This document shows, in pieces, positions 1 to 9,696 of a stretch of DNA of 64,000 bases. The DNA comes from Bradyrhizobium sp. CCGUVB1N3 (lineage in GTDB: Bacteria > Pseudomonadota > Alphaproteobacteria > Rhizobiales > Xanthobacteraceae). Made by a program: the position numbers and the translations under genes. The DNA lies in NCBI RefSeq assembly GCF_024199925.1, contig NZ_JANADR010000001.1, positions 8,001,501 to 8,065,500 on the forward strand. The letters run 5' to 3'. The notes beneath the pieces were generated by a model. It was not told the DNA's origin. It saw nothing but the letters and a program-made list of their open reading frames with translations, and ran no database searches. How positions within the stretch are numbered: position 1 is the stretch's first letter; the number at the start of each line of letters is the position of its first letter.

Positions 1-1
1 C

Positions 2-472
2 TTTGTTGCTACAGTATGTTCCGTATTCGGCTTGATTGGGATGAGTGGAGGTGCGCGCGCGGACACAATCGGGCACTACGACTGCACCATAGTCGCGACG
101 GCTCGAGAGCCGGTCGGCGATCGGAATGAACACGACATCGTTAGCTTCCAATATACGTGTCGTGGCGTAAATGGGTTATTCAAGGACGCCATAGTCACAG
201 CAATATCTGTCGTTGAGTGTGATAACGAGAAGGGAACCTATTTGGCTTCTTTCGGTCTTCACCGCTCGCCCGCTGGCTTCGCGGCTGAGCAGCTGTTGGA
301 GGGCATCGGCTACATTGTCATAGAGGGCGACAAAGCTGTTGGCGTCGAATCGTACGGTAAGACGTCGTTTAAGTTTGCCTCCGGTACCTTGGCGGACCTC
401 CCAGAAAAGACCGTGACATTCACGGCCACGCCCACCGGATTGGGTCGATTCAAGCTGGAGTTTACGGACTGA
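2..472 (+). CDS. Small exported protein, 5' end outside the window
   Basis: The reading frame is open from the first base and has no obligatory start inside the window. Read upstream of the first internal start (TTG at 32), it gives a hydrophobic stretch ending in the peptidase-like site A-R-A before D-T-I-G-H-Y, which looks like the end of a Sec signal peptide. The mature part is about 135 residues, with two cysteines and a high content of beta-branched residues, as in small periplasmic beta-sheet proteins. I do not recognise a family. The stop is at 470-472. Whether the gene belongs to an operon upstream cannot be judged from here. Confidence 0.55.
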   Translation, partial: FVATVCSVFGLIGMSGGARADTIGHYDCTIVATAREPVGDRNEHDIVSFQYTCRGVNGLFKDAIVTAISVVECDNEKGTYLASFGLHRSPAGFAAEQLLEGIGYIVIEGDKAVGVESYGKTSFKFASGTLADLPEKTVTFTATPTGLGRFKLEFTD

Positions 473-1633
473 ATTGCTCGTCAACTGAAGCCCTCGTTGT
501 CCACTTGCAAATAGTGAGACGTCGCTGACTTGTCTCTGATTGCTGGCAGGCTGCAGGAGTTATGCGTGCCTGCTGGCGACGCGGGCGTCCTCGCTGACGG
601 TCGTTCCGCGGAGTCGCTCACTTGCAGCGGCTCAGCAAGTTGTCGATCCGCACGCCATTCTGCGCGCGTCATATGGAATTGAAGGAGGGCCGGCTCAGAT
701 GCACGGCGCTCGTATTGCGCGGCCCCCTTTAGACATGAACCTGGCCAAGACCTTGGTCAGCTCTTCGACAGATCGCTGGGATATAACGGCTTCAAAGCGT
801 TCAGCCAGTACGTCGATTGTACTGGAAACACCCCAGCCATGGCTGCCCAGTCGGCCCCTTGACCCGGCAAGTCAGGCCAAATTCGAGCAAGAGGACACGA
901 ATTGGCATGCCGCGGCTAGAGGCGCAGGTCGGTCGCTGTGGAGCGATACTCGGTCCCGCGCAAACGAGCTGATATCGAAGCAAGGCAAAGAAGTCGAAAA
1001 TCTCAGATAACCAGCTGCCAAACCTAGCTGGATCGCATTGACAGCGCATAATGCGCGATTGCTCATCTGGCGTATCACAGCCGTGCCAGCGCTTGGGACA
1101 AGAGCGCCGTTCGGAGGCACGGTGCTGGCGCGTCCGGTGACTTGGGGAACCGTCAGATCCGTTTGTTCGTTACCGCGCGCGCGGCTGTCCCACCATGAAC
1201 GTGCTTGACGACAATAATCCACCATTGTCGCTGGACGTGGCGGTGGACCGGAAGCGCTACACGCGTGTTCGCCTGTATCCCACTGGCCCAAATCCTGCAC
1301 TGCACAAATGCGAGACGCCTGAGCTTACAGAATGGAGGCGCATGTGAAACTTGATCAACCAAAACGACGATGCAGAGGTGGCTCCACTGCTGGCGAACAA
1401 CGGCCGCATTTCGCCGAAAAGGCTGTCCGGCGCGAGGCTGAGGTCATCAACGACTTTAGCAGAAGCCTCGACGCGCTCGTTCCAGATCAATTTGCAGGCG
1501 CCGATCTGGCTTGCACAAGGACTTTCCTAGGAGCCGAAGGCCACCAACCTGATCTTGATCGCTTGCCCGGGGATGCACCCGCTCGCTGGCGCCGACCATG
1601 CCACTTGCGGTGATGCGGGCTTGGGAGAACTCG
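473..1633. other. Gap without a convincing gene
   Basis: Several open frames exist (for example 540-1010 and 1332-1613 on the plus strand), but none has recognisable family motifs, a good ribosome binding site or plausible composition, and opposite-strand frames overlap them. The stretch is most likely intergenic DNA or decayed genes. Confidence 0.5.
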
Positions 1634-2959
1634 ATGGTCGATCAATTGGATTTAGCATCGTTCAAGCTGCACCCTGAGCGTGACGCTGTGCTCGGCGAAG
1701 TGCATGCGCGCCCGTTTACCGGTCTCGTTTCATCGCTTGGCATGGTCCGCTTCGTATTTCTCGCAAAGGGCGACGATGCCGCACGCGATCGCCGCCGGTT
1801 TATCGAGTTCTGCCGGGCGCACAAGGTGCCACCGCCGGAGGCGTCCGCGAAACATCATCAGATCGGGTTCGGACCGGTAGTGCTGCGCTGGGAGCAGCAT
1901 TCGGAATTTGCTACTTTCACGTGGATCTGGAGCACTGCGAACAGTCCAGCAACTCGGCAATTCGGCGATGTCCGTGACAGCGTTCGATCACTAATCCGCG
2001 CACTATCGCAGACCGGAGAATTGCTCGCCGCGATCAAGTTGGAAGTAGAGCGGGGTGCTTCTCTAACGGAACGCGCCGAGCAGATTTTTGACAAAAGTAG
2101 TCTGGCGATGGTCCACGTCAAGGGAGGCGCAGGCGCTGTGGCCTCCGACTTCCGCGCAGACGAAAGAGGTTTTACGAGAATTCTGGTCTACGATCTCGGA
2201 CTGACGCCGCACGATCTCGGCGCACTGGTACAACGTCTCCTGGAAATCGAGACCTACCGCTCGTTAGCGCTGCTTGGTCTGTCGACCGCGCTGGAGCTTG
2301 CGCCGTCGGTCGATCGGATTGATCGCCGTCTCATCGAAGTGCTCGAGGAGATGCAGGGCGCCGAAGGGCTGAAGGTCAACAACCATCTGCTTGAGGAACT
2401 GACCGCATTGGCCGTCTCCTTCGAAAGAGACGTCGCCGGCAGTCTGTTCCGTTTCGGTGCCAGCAGAGCATACAACGAGCTGGTGCAATCCCGACTGTCG
2501 ATCATCGAAGGCGAAGATGTCGTGGGTTATCCGACCTGGTCGTCGTTCCTGGGCCGCCGTATGACGCCCGCGATACGAACCTGTGCGACGATGGAGGAGC
2601 GTCAGGCCAATCTATCAGAGAAGTTGGCTCGTGCCGCCGATCTGTTGCGAACACGCGTGGACGTGGAAATCGAACAACAGAATCGCGATCTTCTACACTC
2701 GATCAACGAGCGTACGAGACAGCAACTCCGGCTGCAGTCTACGGTGGAGGGGTTGTCAGTCGGGGCCATCGGATACTATGTGGTCAGCCTGTTTGCCTAT
2801 CTCGCAAAGGGCGCGCAAGACGTCGGACTGCACGTAGAGCCCGCGTCCGTAACTGCGGCCTTCGTGCCGATCGCCGTCGGTGTGATCTGGCTGGTGAGCT
2901 ACAACATTCGGAAACGGCACCTTAAGCCCGACGATGCACCGTTCAGGGTTCGCAAATAA
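1634..2959 (+). CDS. DUF3422 family membrane-anchored protein
   Basis: The protein has 441 residues. Its N-terminus carries the family signature H-P-x-R-D followed by E-V-H-A-R-P-F, at about residues 12-30, as in DUF3422 proteins of alphaproteobacteria. The C-terminal 70 residues hold two hydrophobic segments (around residues 375-395 and 410-430), followed by a basic tail, so the C-terminus is probably an inner-membrane hairpin with the bulk of the protein in the cytoplasm. A long central part rich in Leu, Glu and Arg may form coiled coil. I chose ATG 1634 rather than 1598 because GGGAG lies just upstream at a suitable distance. The function of the family is not established. The gene looks intact and stands alone. 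Confidence 0.85.
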   Translation: MVDQLDLASFKLHPERDAVLGEVHARPFTGLVSSLGMVRFVFLAKGDDAARDRRRFIEFCRAHKVPPPEASAKHHQIGFGPVVLRWEQHSEFATFTWIWSTANSPATRQFGDVRDSVRSLIRALSQTGELLAAIKLEVERGASLTERAEQIFDKSSLAMVHVKGGAGAVASDFRADERGFTRILVYDLGLTPHDLGALVQRLLEIETYRSLALLGLSTALELAPSVDRIDRRLIEVLEEMQGAEGLKVNNHLLEELTALAVSFERDVAGSLFRFGASRAYNELVQSRLSIIEGEDVVGYPTWSSFLGRRMTPAIRTCATMEERQANLSEKLARAADLLRTRVDVEIEQQNRDLLHSINERTRQQLRLQSTVEGLSVGAIGYYVVSLFAYLAKGAQDVGLHVEPASVTAAFVPIAVGVIWLVSYNIRKRHLKPDDAPFRVRK

Positions 2960-4417
2960 GTTTTGCCAAGGACGAGAATCTTGCTGTGCGCGCGAGGCTC
3001 GGTGATGTGCATGCTTCAATCTGGTGTGGGCGCCCGGCCGCTGTGCGCCTCTGCGTGATCTGCCGTCGTGTAGGCTGACTATTCGCGTGTCTTTGTGGAT
3101 AGGCTGACGTTCTGTATTGTCATAGATGCAACGGATCGTCGAGGCAATCAGACGGCTCGGCGTGGTTCCTTACGAGCACGGGACGTTTAGGTCGCGCATC
3201 GTGCTTTGTCGGAGTGTCTACAGTGTGACATTCGCTTGGTCGGAGTGATGTTCGGTTTGCTACAAAATTGTCCGAGAATGACCGAGCGAAGCGCATCCGC
3301 CCGAACAGAAATGTGCTGCCCAAAATGGCCGAAACAACCCGCTGAGACCGCTTTGATCTTGATGAAGGTCTGGCAATCGGGCGCGAACAGATACAAATTG
3401 ACATCAGCTAAATTCACGCGGTTCGAGGAATTGAGAAGCTTGCAACAAATGTAAGCTCGCCTCGGCACACCACTTGCTTTGTTCAAACCAGCATCACTAG
3501 GGCCCCCTGGTGGTGTAGGGGCGGACTCGGCGCTTCTCCAGGTCCAGGCGTCGAGGCCGCCCTGCGGTACTTTCTAGGGGGCGCCGTCGGGGAACGATAT
3601 CAAAGGGTATGTTGGGATGCCGACCGCTGCGGTCGCGTTCGCCCGGACTTTTGGGCGTCTTGTCATCAAGCTGTGCGCACCCGAAATCCGGCGGCATGGC
3701 AGGATCAGCGTTGCCGAGAGTTGGGACCGTGCGAGCGGTACGGGCTTGTTAGCCTTTGCGATCTCTTGGGCGAGGTCCGCTTCGCGCGATGGACCCGATC
3801 GCAGAATCTGAATCTTCCAGCCGAGGAATTCCGTCAGAGGAATAACGGAGATTGGGCTCCACGAAGCCGGAAAGCGGCGTAGCTGCGACTTATGTTAACG
3901 GCTAATGCGCCGAATCGCGGACGAGCCAATGGAAGACCCATGTGCTGGATACGATCGACGTCGAATATTCCACTCGCATCCCCACGTAATATTGGCCTAT
4001 GCGACAATCGTACAGCGCTCCGCACGCCCGAGCGATGGCACCCATTATGACGACTGGATGAACATAGATCCAACCGGCTTGTAGAGCCTTTGATCTATGT
4101 GCGCACCGCTCTCACGGTCGATGCCAGAGGCTGGGCAAACTCGGTTACGATGCAGGATTCTGAATGGCCGATTGATCGGGAGCTCTGAGTTCGCCTTGCC
4201 GCTGGAGCCATTCGATCGTGCCTCGCACCTCATTACGCCGAACGCCAATCGTACCGGCAAGGCCACCTTTGCCAAAGATGGACACTGGAGAAATTCTGCG
4301 CTTCAGGCTGACAGAGAGGCGGAAGGTTAATCGTCCGGACGGCGCAGTCGGTGAAGTCATCAACCAAGGCCGCTCGTAAGCGCCAGATCCGAAATGATGG
4401 CGCTCACGCACTGAGGG
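2960..4417. other. Long gap upstream of the hydrogenase operon
   Basis: Only short open frames on both strands, without family motifs. A possible small ORF at 3206-3454 (82 codons) has no convincing ribosome binding site. The segment from about 3500 to 3900 is GC-rich and may be debris of an older gene. Upstream activator sites for an RpoN promoter would be expected between about 4250 and 4400, but I saw no clean TGT-N10-ACA site. Confidence 0.45.
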
Positions 4418-4434
4418 TTGGCCCGCTTCTTGCT
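4418..4434 (+). promoter_or_regulatory. RpoN (sigma-54) -24/-12 promoter of hupS
   Basis: The sequence TTGGCCCGCTTCTTGCT has the GG (4420-4421) and GC (4432-4433) dinucleotides separated by exactly 10 bases, inside a TGGC and TTGC context, matching the consensus TGGCAC-N5-TTGC well. It lies 43 bases before the hupS start codon, so transcription would begin near 4445. Known rhizobial hupSL promoters are sigma-54 dependent and activated by HoxA or NifA. Which activator works here is inference. Confidence 0.8.
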
Positions 4435-4476
4435 GCCCGTGCGTCCATCGATGCGTCAAAGAAGACGAGAGGGTTC

Positions 4477-5568
4477 ATGGAGGTAGCGACGGAAACATTC
4501 TATAGCGTAATCAGGCGACAGGGCATCACGCGCCGAAGCTTTCATAAATTCTGCAGCCTGACGGCGGCGAGCCTCGGGCTTGCGCCGCTGGCGGCGAGCC
4601 GCATTGCCACCGCGCTCGAAACAGAGCCGCGAATGCCGGTGATTTGGATGCATGGGCTCGAATGCACCTGCTGCTCTGAAAGCTTCATCCGTTCCGCTCA
4701 TCCCTTGGTGAAGGATGCCGTGCTGTCGATGATCTCGCTCGACTATGACGACACCATTATGGCGGCAGCCGGACATCAGGCCGAAGCGATCCTCCAAGAG
4801 ACCCGCGCCAAGTACAGGGGCCGGTATGTGCTCGCGGTCGAAGGCAATCCGCCCCTGAACGAGGGCGGTATGTACTGCATCGACGGCGGCAAGCCATTCG
4901 TCGAGAAACTGAAGATGATGGCCGAGGATGCGATGGCGGTCATCGCCTGGGGGACGTGCGCCTCCTGGGGCTGCGTTCAGGCGGCCAGGCCCAATCCGAC
5001 GCGGGCAACGCCCATCGACAAGGTCATAACCAACAAGCCGATCATCAAGGTGCCGGGATGTCCACCGATCGCCGAGGTCATGACCGGCATAGTCACCTTC
5101 ATTATCACCTTCGGCAAGTTGCCCGAGCTCGATCGCCAGGGGCGGCCCAAGATGTTCTATTCGCAGCGCATCCACGACAAATGCTATCGGAGGCCGCATT
5201 TCGATGCAGGCCAATTCGTCGAGGAATGGGACGATGAGGCAGCGCGTAAAGGATATTGCCTGTATAAGATCGGCTGCAAGGGACCAACTGCCTACAACGC
5301 CTGTTCCACGGTGCGCTGGAACGGTGGCATCTCCTTCCCGATCCAGTCCGGCCACGGCTGCATCGGATGCTCGGAAGACGGGTTCTGGGACAAGGGCTCG
5401 TTCTACGACCGTCTCACCAACATCAAGCAGTTCGGTATCGAGAAGAATGCCGACCAGATTGGCATGGCGGTAGCGGGCGCCGTTGGAGCTGCGGTCGGCG
5501 CGCATGCCGCGGTGACGGCCGTAAAATGGCTCGCCAGCAAGCGCGAAGACGCAAATCAAGATCACTAG
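4477..5568 (+). CDS. hupS: Uptake [NiFe]-hydrogenase small subunit
   Basis: The protein of 363 residues carries the electron-transfer iron-sulfur clusters of the membrane-bound hydrogenase, which oxidises H2 and passes electrons to cytochrome b. It starts with a Tat signal (R-R-S-F-H-K at residues 19-24, then a hydrophobic stretch), which would export the assembled HupSL dimer. Cluster-ligand motifs are all present: [37 protein letters not shown] and G-C-I-G-C. A small hydrophobic alanine-rich helix near the C-terminus anchors it in the membrane. ATG 4477 was chosen because GAGAGG precedes it and because the downstream N-terminus matches the family; an upstream in-frame start at 4351 would precede the promoter. 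First gene of the operon, 22 bases before hupL. Confidence 0.97.
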   Translation: MEVATETFYSVIRRQGITRRSFHKFCSLTAASLGLAPLAASRIATALETEPRMPVIWMHGLECTCCSESFIRSAHPLVKDAVLSMISLDYDDTIMAAAGHQAEAILQETRAKYRGRYVLAVEGNPPLNEGGMYCIDGGKPFVEKLKMMAEDAMAVIAWGTCASWGCVQAARPNPTRATPIDKVITNKPIIKVPGCPPIAEVMTGIVTFIITFGKLPELDRQGRPKMFYSQRIHDKCYRRPHFDAGQFVEEWDDEAARKGYCLYKIGCKGPTAYNACSTVRWNGGISFPIQSGHGCIGCSEDGFWDKGSFYDRLTNIKQFGIEKNADQIGMAVAGAVGAAVGAHAAVTAVKWLASKREDANQDH

Positions 5569-5590
5569 TCGATTTCAGGGACCGCAAGCG

Positions 5591-7381
5591 ATGGGCATCC
5601 GGACACCCAACGGGTTCAAGCTCGAGGATTCCGGCAGGCGCATCGTTGTTGATCCGCTGACCCGCATCGAAGGTCACATGCGGGTCGAGGTCAATGTCGA
5701 CTCCGACAACGTGATCCGCAATGCGGTCTCCACGGGCACGATGTGGCGCGGCATAGAGACCATCTTGAAGGGCCGCGATCCGCGCGACGCCTGGGCCTTC
5801 ACCGAGCGGATCTGCGGCGTCTGTACCGGAACGCATGCGCTCACTTCAGTGCGCGGTGTCGAGAACGCGCTCGGTATCACCATTCCGGAGAACGCCAACT
5901 CGATCCGCAACATGATGCAGCTGTGCCTTCTGGTGCATGACCATCTCGTGCACTTCTATCACCTGCATGCGCTCGACTGGGTCGACGTGATCTCGGCACT
6001 CAAGGCCGATCCGAAGGCGACATCGGCGCTGGCGCAGTCGGTCTCGTCCTGGCCGTTGTCCTCGCCCGGCTATTTCAAGGATCTCCAGATCAGGCTGACG
6101 AAGTTCGTCGCATCCGGCCAGCTCGGACCGTTCAAGAACGGCTATTGGGGCCATGCCGCCTACAAACTGCCCCCCGAAGCGAACCTGATGGTGGTCGCGC
6201 ATTATTTGGAAGCGCTCGATTTCCAGAAGGATATCGTCAAGATCCACGCCATCTATGGCGGCAAGAACCCGCATCCGAACTGGCTGGTCGGCGGTGTGCC
6301 CTGCGCAATCAACGTCGACGGCGCCGGCGCGGTCGGCGCCGTCAATATGGAGCGGCTCAACCTCGTCTCCTCCATCATCAACCGCTGCATCGAGTTCACC
6401 GAAAAGGTCTATCTGCCCGACATCGTTACGATTGGCTCGTTCTACAAGGACTGGCTCTATGGCGGCGGCCTCTCGGGCAAGAGTGTGATGGCCTATGGCG
6501 ACATCCCGGAGACGGCTAACGACTATTCGGCCGGCAATCTGAAACTGCCGCGCGGCGTGATCATTGACGGCAATCTCAATGAAGTGCTGCCAATCGATCA
6601 TGCGGACCCCGAGCAGATCCAGGAGTTCGTCATCCACTCCTGGTACAAATATGCCGATGAGTCCAAGGGCTTGCATCCCTGGGAAGGCGTCACCGAGCCG
6701 AACTATGTGCTCGGTCCCAATGCCAAGGGCACCAAGACCGACATCAAGGAACTCGACGAGGGTGGCAAGTATTCCTGGATCAAGGCGCCGCGCTGGCGCA
6801 GCAATGCGGTGGAGGTTGGGCCGCTCGCCCGTTACATCATCGGCTATGCCCAGAACAAGCCCGAGTTCAAGGAGCCGACGGAAAAGCTGCTCAAGACGCT
6901 CGGCCTGCCCCTCATCGCGCTGTTCTCCACGCTCGGCCGTACCACGGCGCGGGCGCTGGAATGCCAATGGGCGGCGCACCAGATGCGCTACTTCCAAGAC
7001 AAGCTGGTCGCGCGCATCAAGGCCGGTGACTCCTCGACCGCGAATATCGACAAATGGAAGCCGGATAGCTGGCCGCAGGAAACTAAAGGCTACGGCTTCA
7101 CCGAGGCCCCGCGCGGCGCGCTCGCGCACTGGATCAAGATCAAAGAAGCTAAAATCGACAACTACCAGTGCGTGGTGCCCACCACCTGGAACGGCTCGCC
7201 GCGGGATCCCAAGGGCAATATCGGCGCCTTTGAAGCCTCGTTGATGGACACGCCCATGGCGGATTTGCAACAGCCGTTGGAGATCCTGCGCACCATCCAC
7301 TCCTTCGATCCGTGCCTGGCCTGTTCGACGCATGTGATGTCGCCAGACGGCCAGGAAATGGCGACGGTTAAGGTCAGGTAG
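5591..7381 (+). CDS. hupL: Uptake [NiFe]-hydrogenase large subunit (precursor)
   Basis: The protein of 596 residues holds the Ni-Fe active site where H2 is split. The N-terminal ligand motif R-I-C-G-V-C has cysteines at residues 75 and 78, and the C-terminal motif D-P-C-L-A-C-S-T-H has cysteines at 575 and 578. Fifteen residues follow His581. In this family the HupD-type endopeptidase removes that tail after nickel insertion, so the gene encodes the unprocessed form. It carries no export signal and would travel with HupS. Length and motifs agree with an intact, functional subunit. It lies 14 bases before the hupC-hupD frame. Confidence 0.97.
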   Translation: MGIRTPNGFKLEDSGRRIVVDPLTRIEGHMRVEVNVDSDNVIRNAVSTGTMWRGIETILKGRDPRDAWAFTERICGVCTGTHALTSVRGVENALGITIPENANSIRNMMQLCLLVHDHLVHFYHLHALDWVDVISALKADPKATSALAQSVSSWPLSSPGYFKDLQIRLTKFVASGQLGPFKNGYWGHAAYKLPPEANLMVVAHYLEALDFQKDIVKIHAIYGGKNPHPNWLVGGVPCAINVDGAGAVGAVNMERLNLVSSIINRCIEFTEKVYLPDIVTIGSFYKDWLYGGGLSGKSVMAYGDIPETANDYSAGNLKLPRGVIIDGNLNEVLPIDHADPEQIQEFVIHSWYKYADESKGLHPWEGVTEPNYVLGPNAKGTKTDIKELDEGGKYSWIKAPRWRSNAVEVGPLARYIIGYAQNKPEFKEPTEKLLKTLGLPLIALFSTLGRTTARALECQWAAHQMRYFQDKLVARIKAGDSSTANIDKWKPDSWPQETKGYGFTEAPRGALAHWIKIKEAKIDNYQCVVPTTWNGSPRDPKGNIGAFEASLMDTPMADLQQPLEILRTIHSFDPCLACSTHVMSPDGQEMATVKVR

Positions 7382-7395
7382 GAGGAAGGAATGCC

Positions 7396-8730
7396 ATGAT
7401 GAGTGCAGTTGCGCCCCCGGGGGAAACTGAGCCGGACCTTGCTGCGGACGCGACCGATGCCGCCGGCGAGCACGCCATCGCGCGGCCCGTGTATATCTAC
7501 GAAGCGCCGGTGCGAATCTGCCACTGGGTGAGTGCGTTTTCGATTTTCGTGTTGGTGGTTACCGGCTATCTGATCGGAACGCCGCTGCCGTCGTTCGCGG
7601 GCGAAGCGTCCGACAACTTCGTGATGGGCTATATCCGCTTTGCCCATTTTGCGGCAGGACAGGTGCTCGCGGTGTCCTTTCTCACCCGCATCCTATGGGC
7701 CTTCGCCGGCAACTACCATTCCCGGCAGATATTCTACATTCCGGTGCATCGTAGGCAGTTCTGGAAGGACGTCTTGCACGAGATCCGCTGCTATGCCTTC
7801 CTAGAGCGCAAGCCGAAGTTGTATCTCGGCCATAATCCGCTGGCGCAGACCGCGTTGTTCACGTGCTTCACGTTGGGCGTGGCCTTCATGATTGTCACGG
7901 GATTGGCCCTCTATTCGGAAAGCACCGGGAACGACAGCTGGCAGCACAAGCTGTTCGGCTGGGTGTTTGCGATCTGGTCGAACAGCCAGGACGTGCGCAC
8001 CTGGCACCATCTGGGCATGTGGATGCTGATCATATTCCTTATGCTGCACGTCTATGCCGTCATTCGCGAAGATATTATGTCGCGCCAGAGCATCATCTCC
8101 TCGATGATCTCCGGTGTACGTCAGCATCGAGACTCGGCGAGCAGGCCGGTGCCGACATGTTTACAGCCAACGCGCATCCTGGTGCTCGGTATCGGCAACA
8201 TTCTTTGGGCAGACGAAGGGTTTGGAGTGCGAGCCGTGGAAGAATTCCATCGCCGCTACGCGGTACCCGATAACGTCACCATCCTGGACGGCGGTACACA
8301 GGGGCTCCAACTTGTGAACTATCTTCGCGAATCTGACTGCCTGATCGTATTCGACGCGGTTGATTATGGCCTAGAGCCTGGACAGTTGAAGGTCGTGCGT
8401 GACGAGGACGTGCCGCGCTTCACCGGCGTTAGGAAGATGAGCCTGCATCATACCAGTTTTCAGGAGGTTATCAGTGCAACTGATCTGCTCGGACATTGCC
8501 CAAAACACCTCGTGCTGGTCGGTTGTCAGCCACTCGACCTCGAGGACTGGGGCGGGTCCCTGACACGGGCGGTGCGCAATCAGATCGATCCTGCGGTAGA
8601 ACTTGCCAGCTCAATCCTAGCTGAATGGGGCGTGGAGGTGACGCCACGCATTGCACCATTGCGGGAATCCGAGTGGTTGCTCGCCAGCGGCATCGATCAC
8701 CTGCACTACGAGATGAGAGCGTGGACCTGA
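7396..8730 (+). CDS. hupCD: Fused HupC (cytochrome b subunit) and HupD (maturation endopeptidase)
   Basis: One uninterrupted frame of 444 codons covers two proteins that are normally separate. Residues 1-240 are HupC: four hydrophobic segments (about 45-62, 83-104, 152-172, 204-223) with the haem-ligand region histidines R-I-C-H-W, F-A-H-F and W-H-H-L plus H-V-Y. Residues 258-415 are HupD: the nucleophile-free nickel-binding endopeptidase fold beginning I-L-V-L-G-I-G-N, with candidate metal ligands Glu274, Asp320 and His351/352, which in this family recognise the HupL C-terminus. The linker 241-257 has no stop codon. An in-frame GTG at 8149 might still allow separate initiation of HupD, but only a weak GAGCAGG lies upstream, and the nearby ATG at 8157 is out of frame. 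With an even number of membrane segments and the N-terminus inside, HupD would face the cytoplasm, where it acts. Confidence 0.9.
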   Translation: MMSAVAPPGETEPDLAADATDAAGEHAIARPVYIYEAPVRICHWVSAFSIFVLVVTGYLIGTPLPSFAGEASDNFVMGYIRFAHFAAGQVLAVSFLTRILWAFAGNYHSRQIFYIPVHRRQFWKDVLHEIRCYAFLERKPKLYLGHNPLAQTALFTCFTLGVAFMIVTGLALYSESTGNDSWQHKLFGWVFAIWSNSQDVRTWHHLGMWMLIIFLMLHVYAVIREDIMSRQSIISSMISGVRQHRDSASRPVPTCLQPTRILVLGIGNILWADEGFGVRAVEEFHRRYAVPDNVTILDGGTQGLQLVNYLRESDCLIVFDAVDYGLEPGQLKVVRDEDVPRFTGVRKMSLHHTSFQEVISATDLLGHCPKHLVLVGCQPLDLEDWGGSLTRAVRNQIDPAVELASSILAEWGVEVTPRIAPLRESEWLLASGIDHLHYEMRAWT

Positions 8731-8760
8731 ACGGTCAGCGAACTGTCGGAGACATCGCAG

Positions 8761-9231
8761 ATGTGTCTTGGTTTGCCCATGACGATTATCGAAACCGACG
8801 GCATCTCGGCGCTTTGCGAGTTTCGCGGCGTACGGCGGCGTGTCTCGGTGCTGTTGCTCTCCAGTCCGCCGGTCCATGCCAAGGTGCTGGTCCATGTCGA
8901 TGCCGCGGTTCGACGTCTAGAGGATCAAGAAGCGCGGCTGATTGCCGATGCGATTGAAGGCATCGGCGCAGCGCTCAATGGCGAGGCTTGCGAGCGCTTC
9001 TTCTCCGACCTGATCGACCGCGAGCCGATACTGCCCGAGCATCTCCGGCTCGACCTGGCCAATGGCCATCTTCGGCACTCCAACACGAACGATACGACCA
9101 GTGCCGGGTTCATGGAAACGGTTGCGAAGCTCGAAGACGCGCCTCTGGTCCAAAGAGATGACTGTGATCCGGTCTTAACAGCGGACTTTTCATCTGAAAA
9201 CGCGGCGTCGCACGCATGGGAAAATATCTGA
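8761..9231 (+). CDS. hupF: HupF, HypC-family hydrogenase chaperone with C-terminal extension
   Basis: The N-terminus M-C-L-G-L-P-M is the HypC/HupF signature; Cys2 is the residue that binds the large subunit or HypD during Fe(CN)2CO delivery. HupF is the paralogue of HypC tied to uptake hydrogenase under oxygen. Residues 1-100 fit the usual HupF length. Residues 101-156 form an extension rich in Asn, Thr, Ser and Asp that I do not recognise; it may be a real tail or read-through caused by an old mutation. It follows hupCD by 30 bases. The next gene, hupG, would begin immediately after. Confidence 0.85.
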   Translation: MCLGLPMTIIETDGISALCEFRGVRRRVSVLLLSSPPVHAKVLVHVDAAVRRLEDQEARLIADAIEGIGAALNGEACERFFSDLIDREPILPEHLRLDLANGHLRHSNTNDTTSAGFMETVAKLEDAPLVQRDDCDPVLTADFSSENAASHAWENI

Positions 9232-9233
9232 CA

Positions 9234-9696
9234 TGGTTAGAACCGGAAGGCTTACGCCGCAGGAACGCCTGATCTGCCGCGACGCGGCCGGTCCGAGGTC
9301 GATTTCACTTGCCTTGATCGCTCTCCAGCCGAGTCCGATGAGGCAGGCGTGGTGACCGTGTTGTTGTCGGCGGCCGATCCCGAAAGACTTGCGGAGGCGA
9401 CCGAGGCTGCCGTCGTTCCGCCCGAGCTGATCAATGAGTTTGTTGGGCGGCTGTGTAGCGCGGTGATCGCACGCAAGGCCGAGGGTGACCTCGCTCAGGG
9501 CTCTTTAATGCGAGGACAGCCGATGGTGATGTTGCTCGCCAAGGCGCAAACACTCGGGCTGACCGCACGAACAATGAAGGCTTGGTCGATCTATGTCGAC
9601 CGTATCTCCAAGCCGATCGCCCGACTACACCGAGAGGCGGCCGCAGTCGTAGGAGCCGCTGTCCCGTACCATAAATCACAGGGTGTCGGACGATGA
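9234..9696 (+). pseudogene. hupG: HupG (HyaE-like) gene without a start codon in its frame
   Basis: The frame that resembles HupG/HyaE (a thioredoxin-fold chaperone for the hydrogenase small subunit) is open from 9241 to the stop at 9694-9696. It has no ATG, GTG or TTG before GTG 9349. Starting at 9349 gives only 115 residues and cuts off the first part of the fold. An ATG at 9234, well placed behind hupF, lies in a different frame and runs into a stop near 9342. This suggests a frameshift near the 5' end. Homology rests on the V-V-T-V-L-L-S-A-A-D-P and W-S-I-Y-V-D-R-I regions and on position between hupF and hupH. The stop overlaps the hupH start. A shortened active protein cannot be excluded. 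Confidence 0.55.

Noticed and set aside
540-1010. Plus-strand frame of 156 codons
   Set aside because: No start context, no family motif, and competing frames on the other strand.
4456-5565. Long minus-strand open frame opposite hupS (also 5846-7333 opposite hupL)
   Set aside because: It is an antisense shadow of a well-identified GC-rich gene, with no family motif or ribosome binding site.
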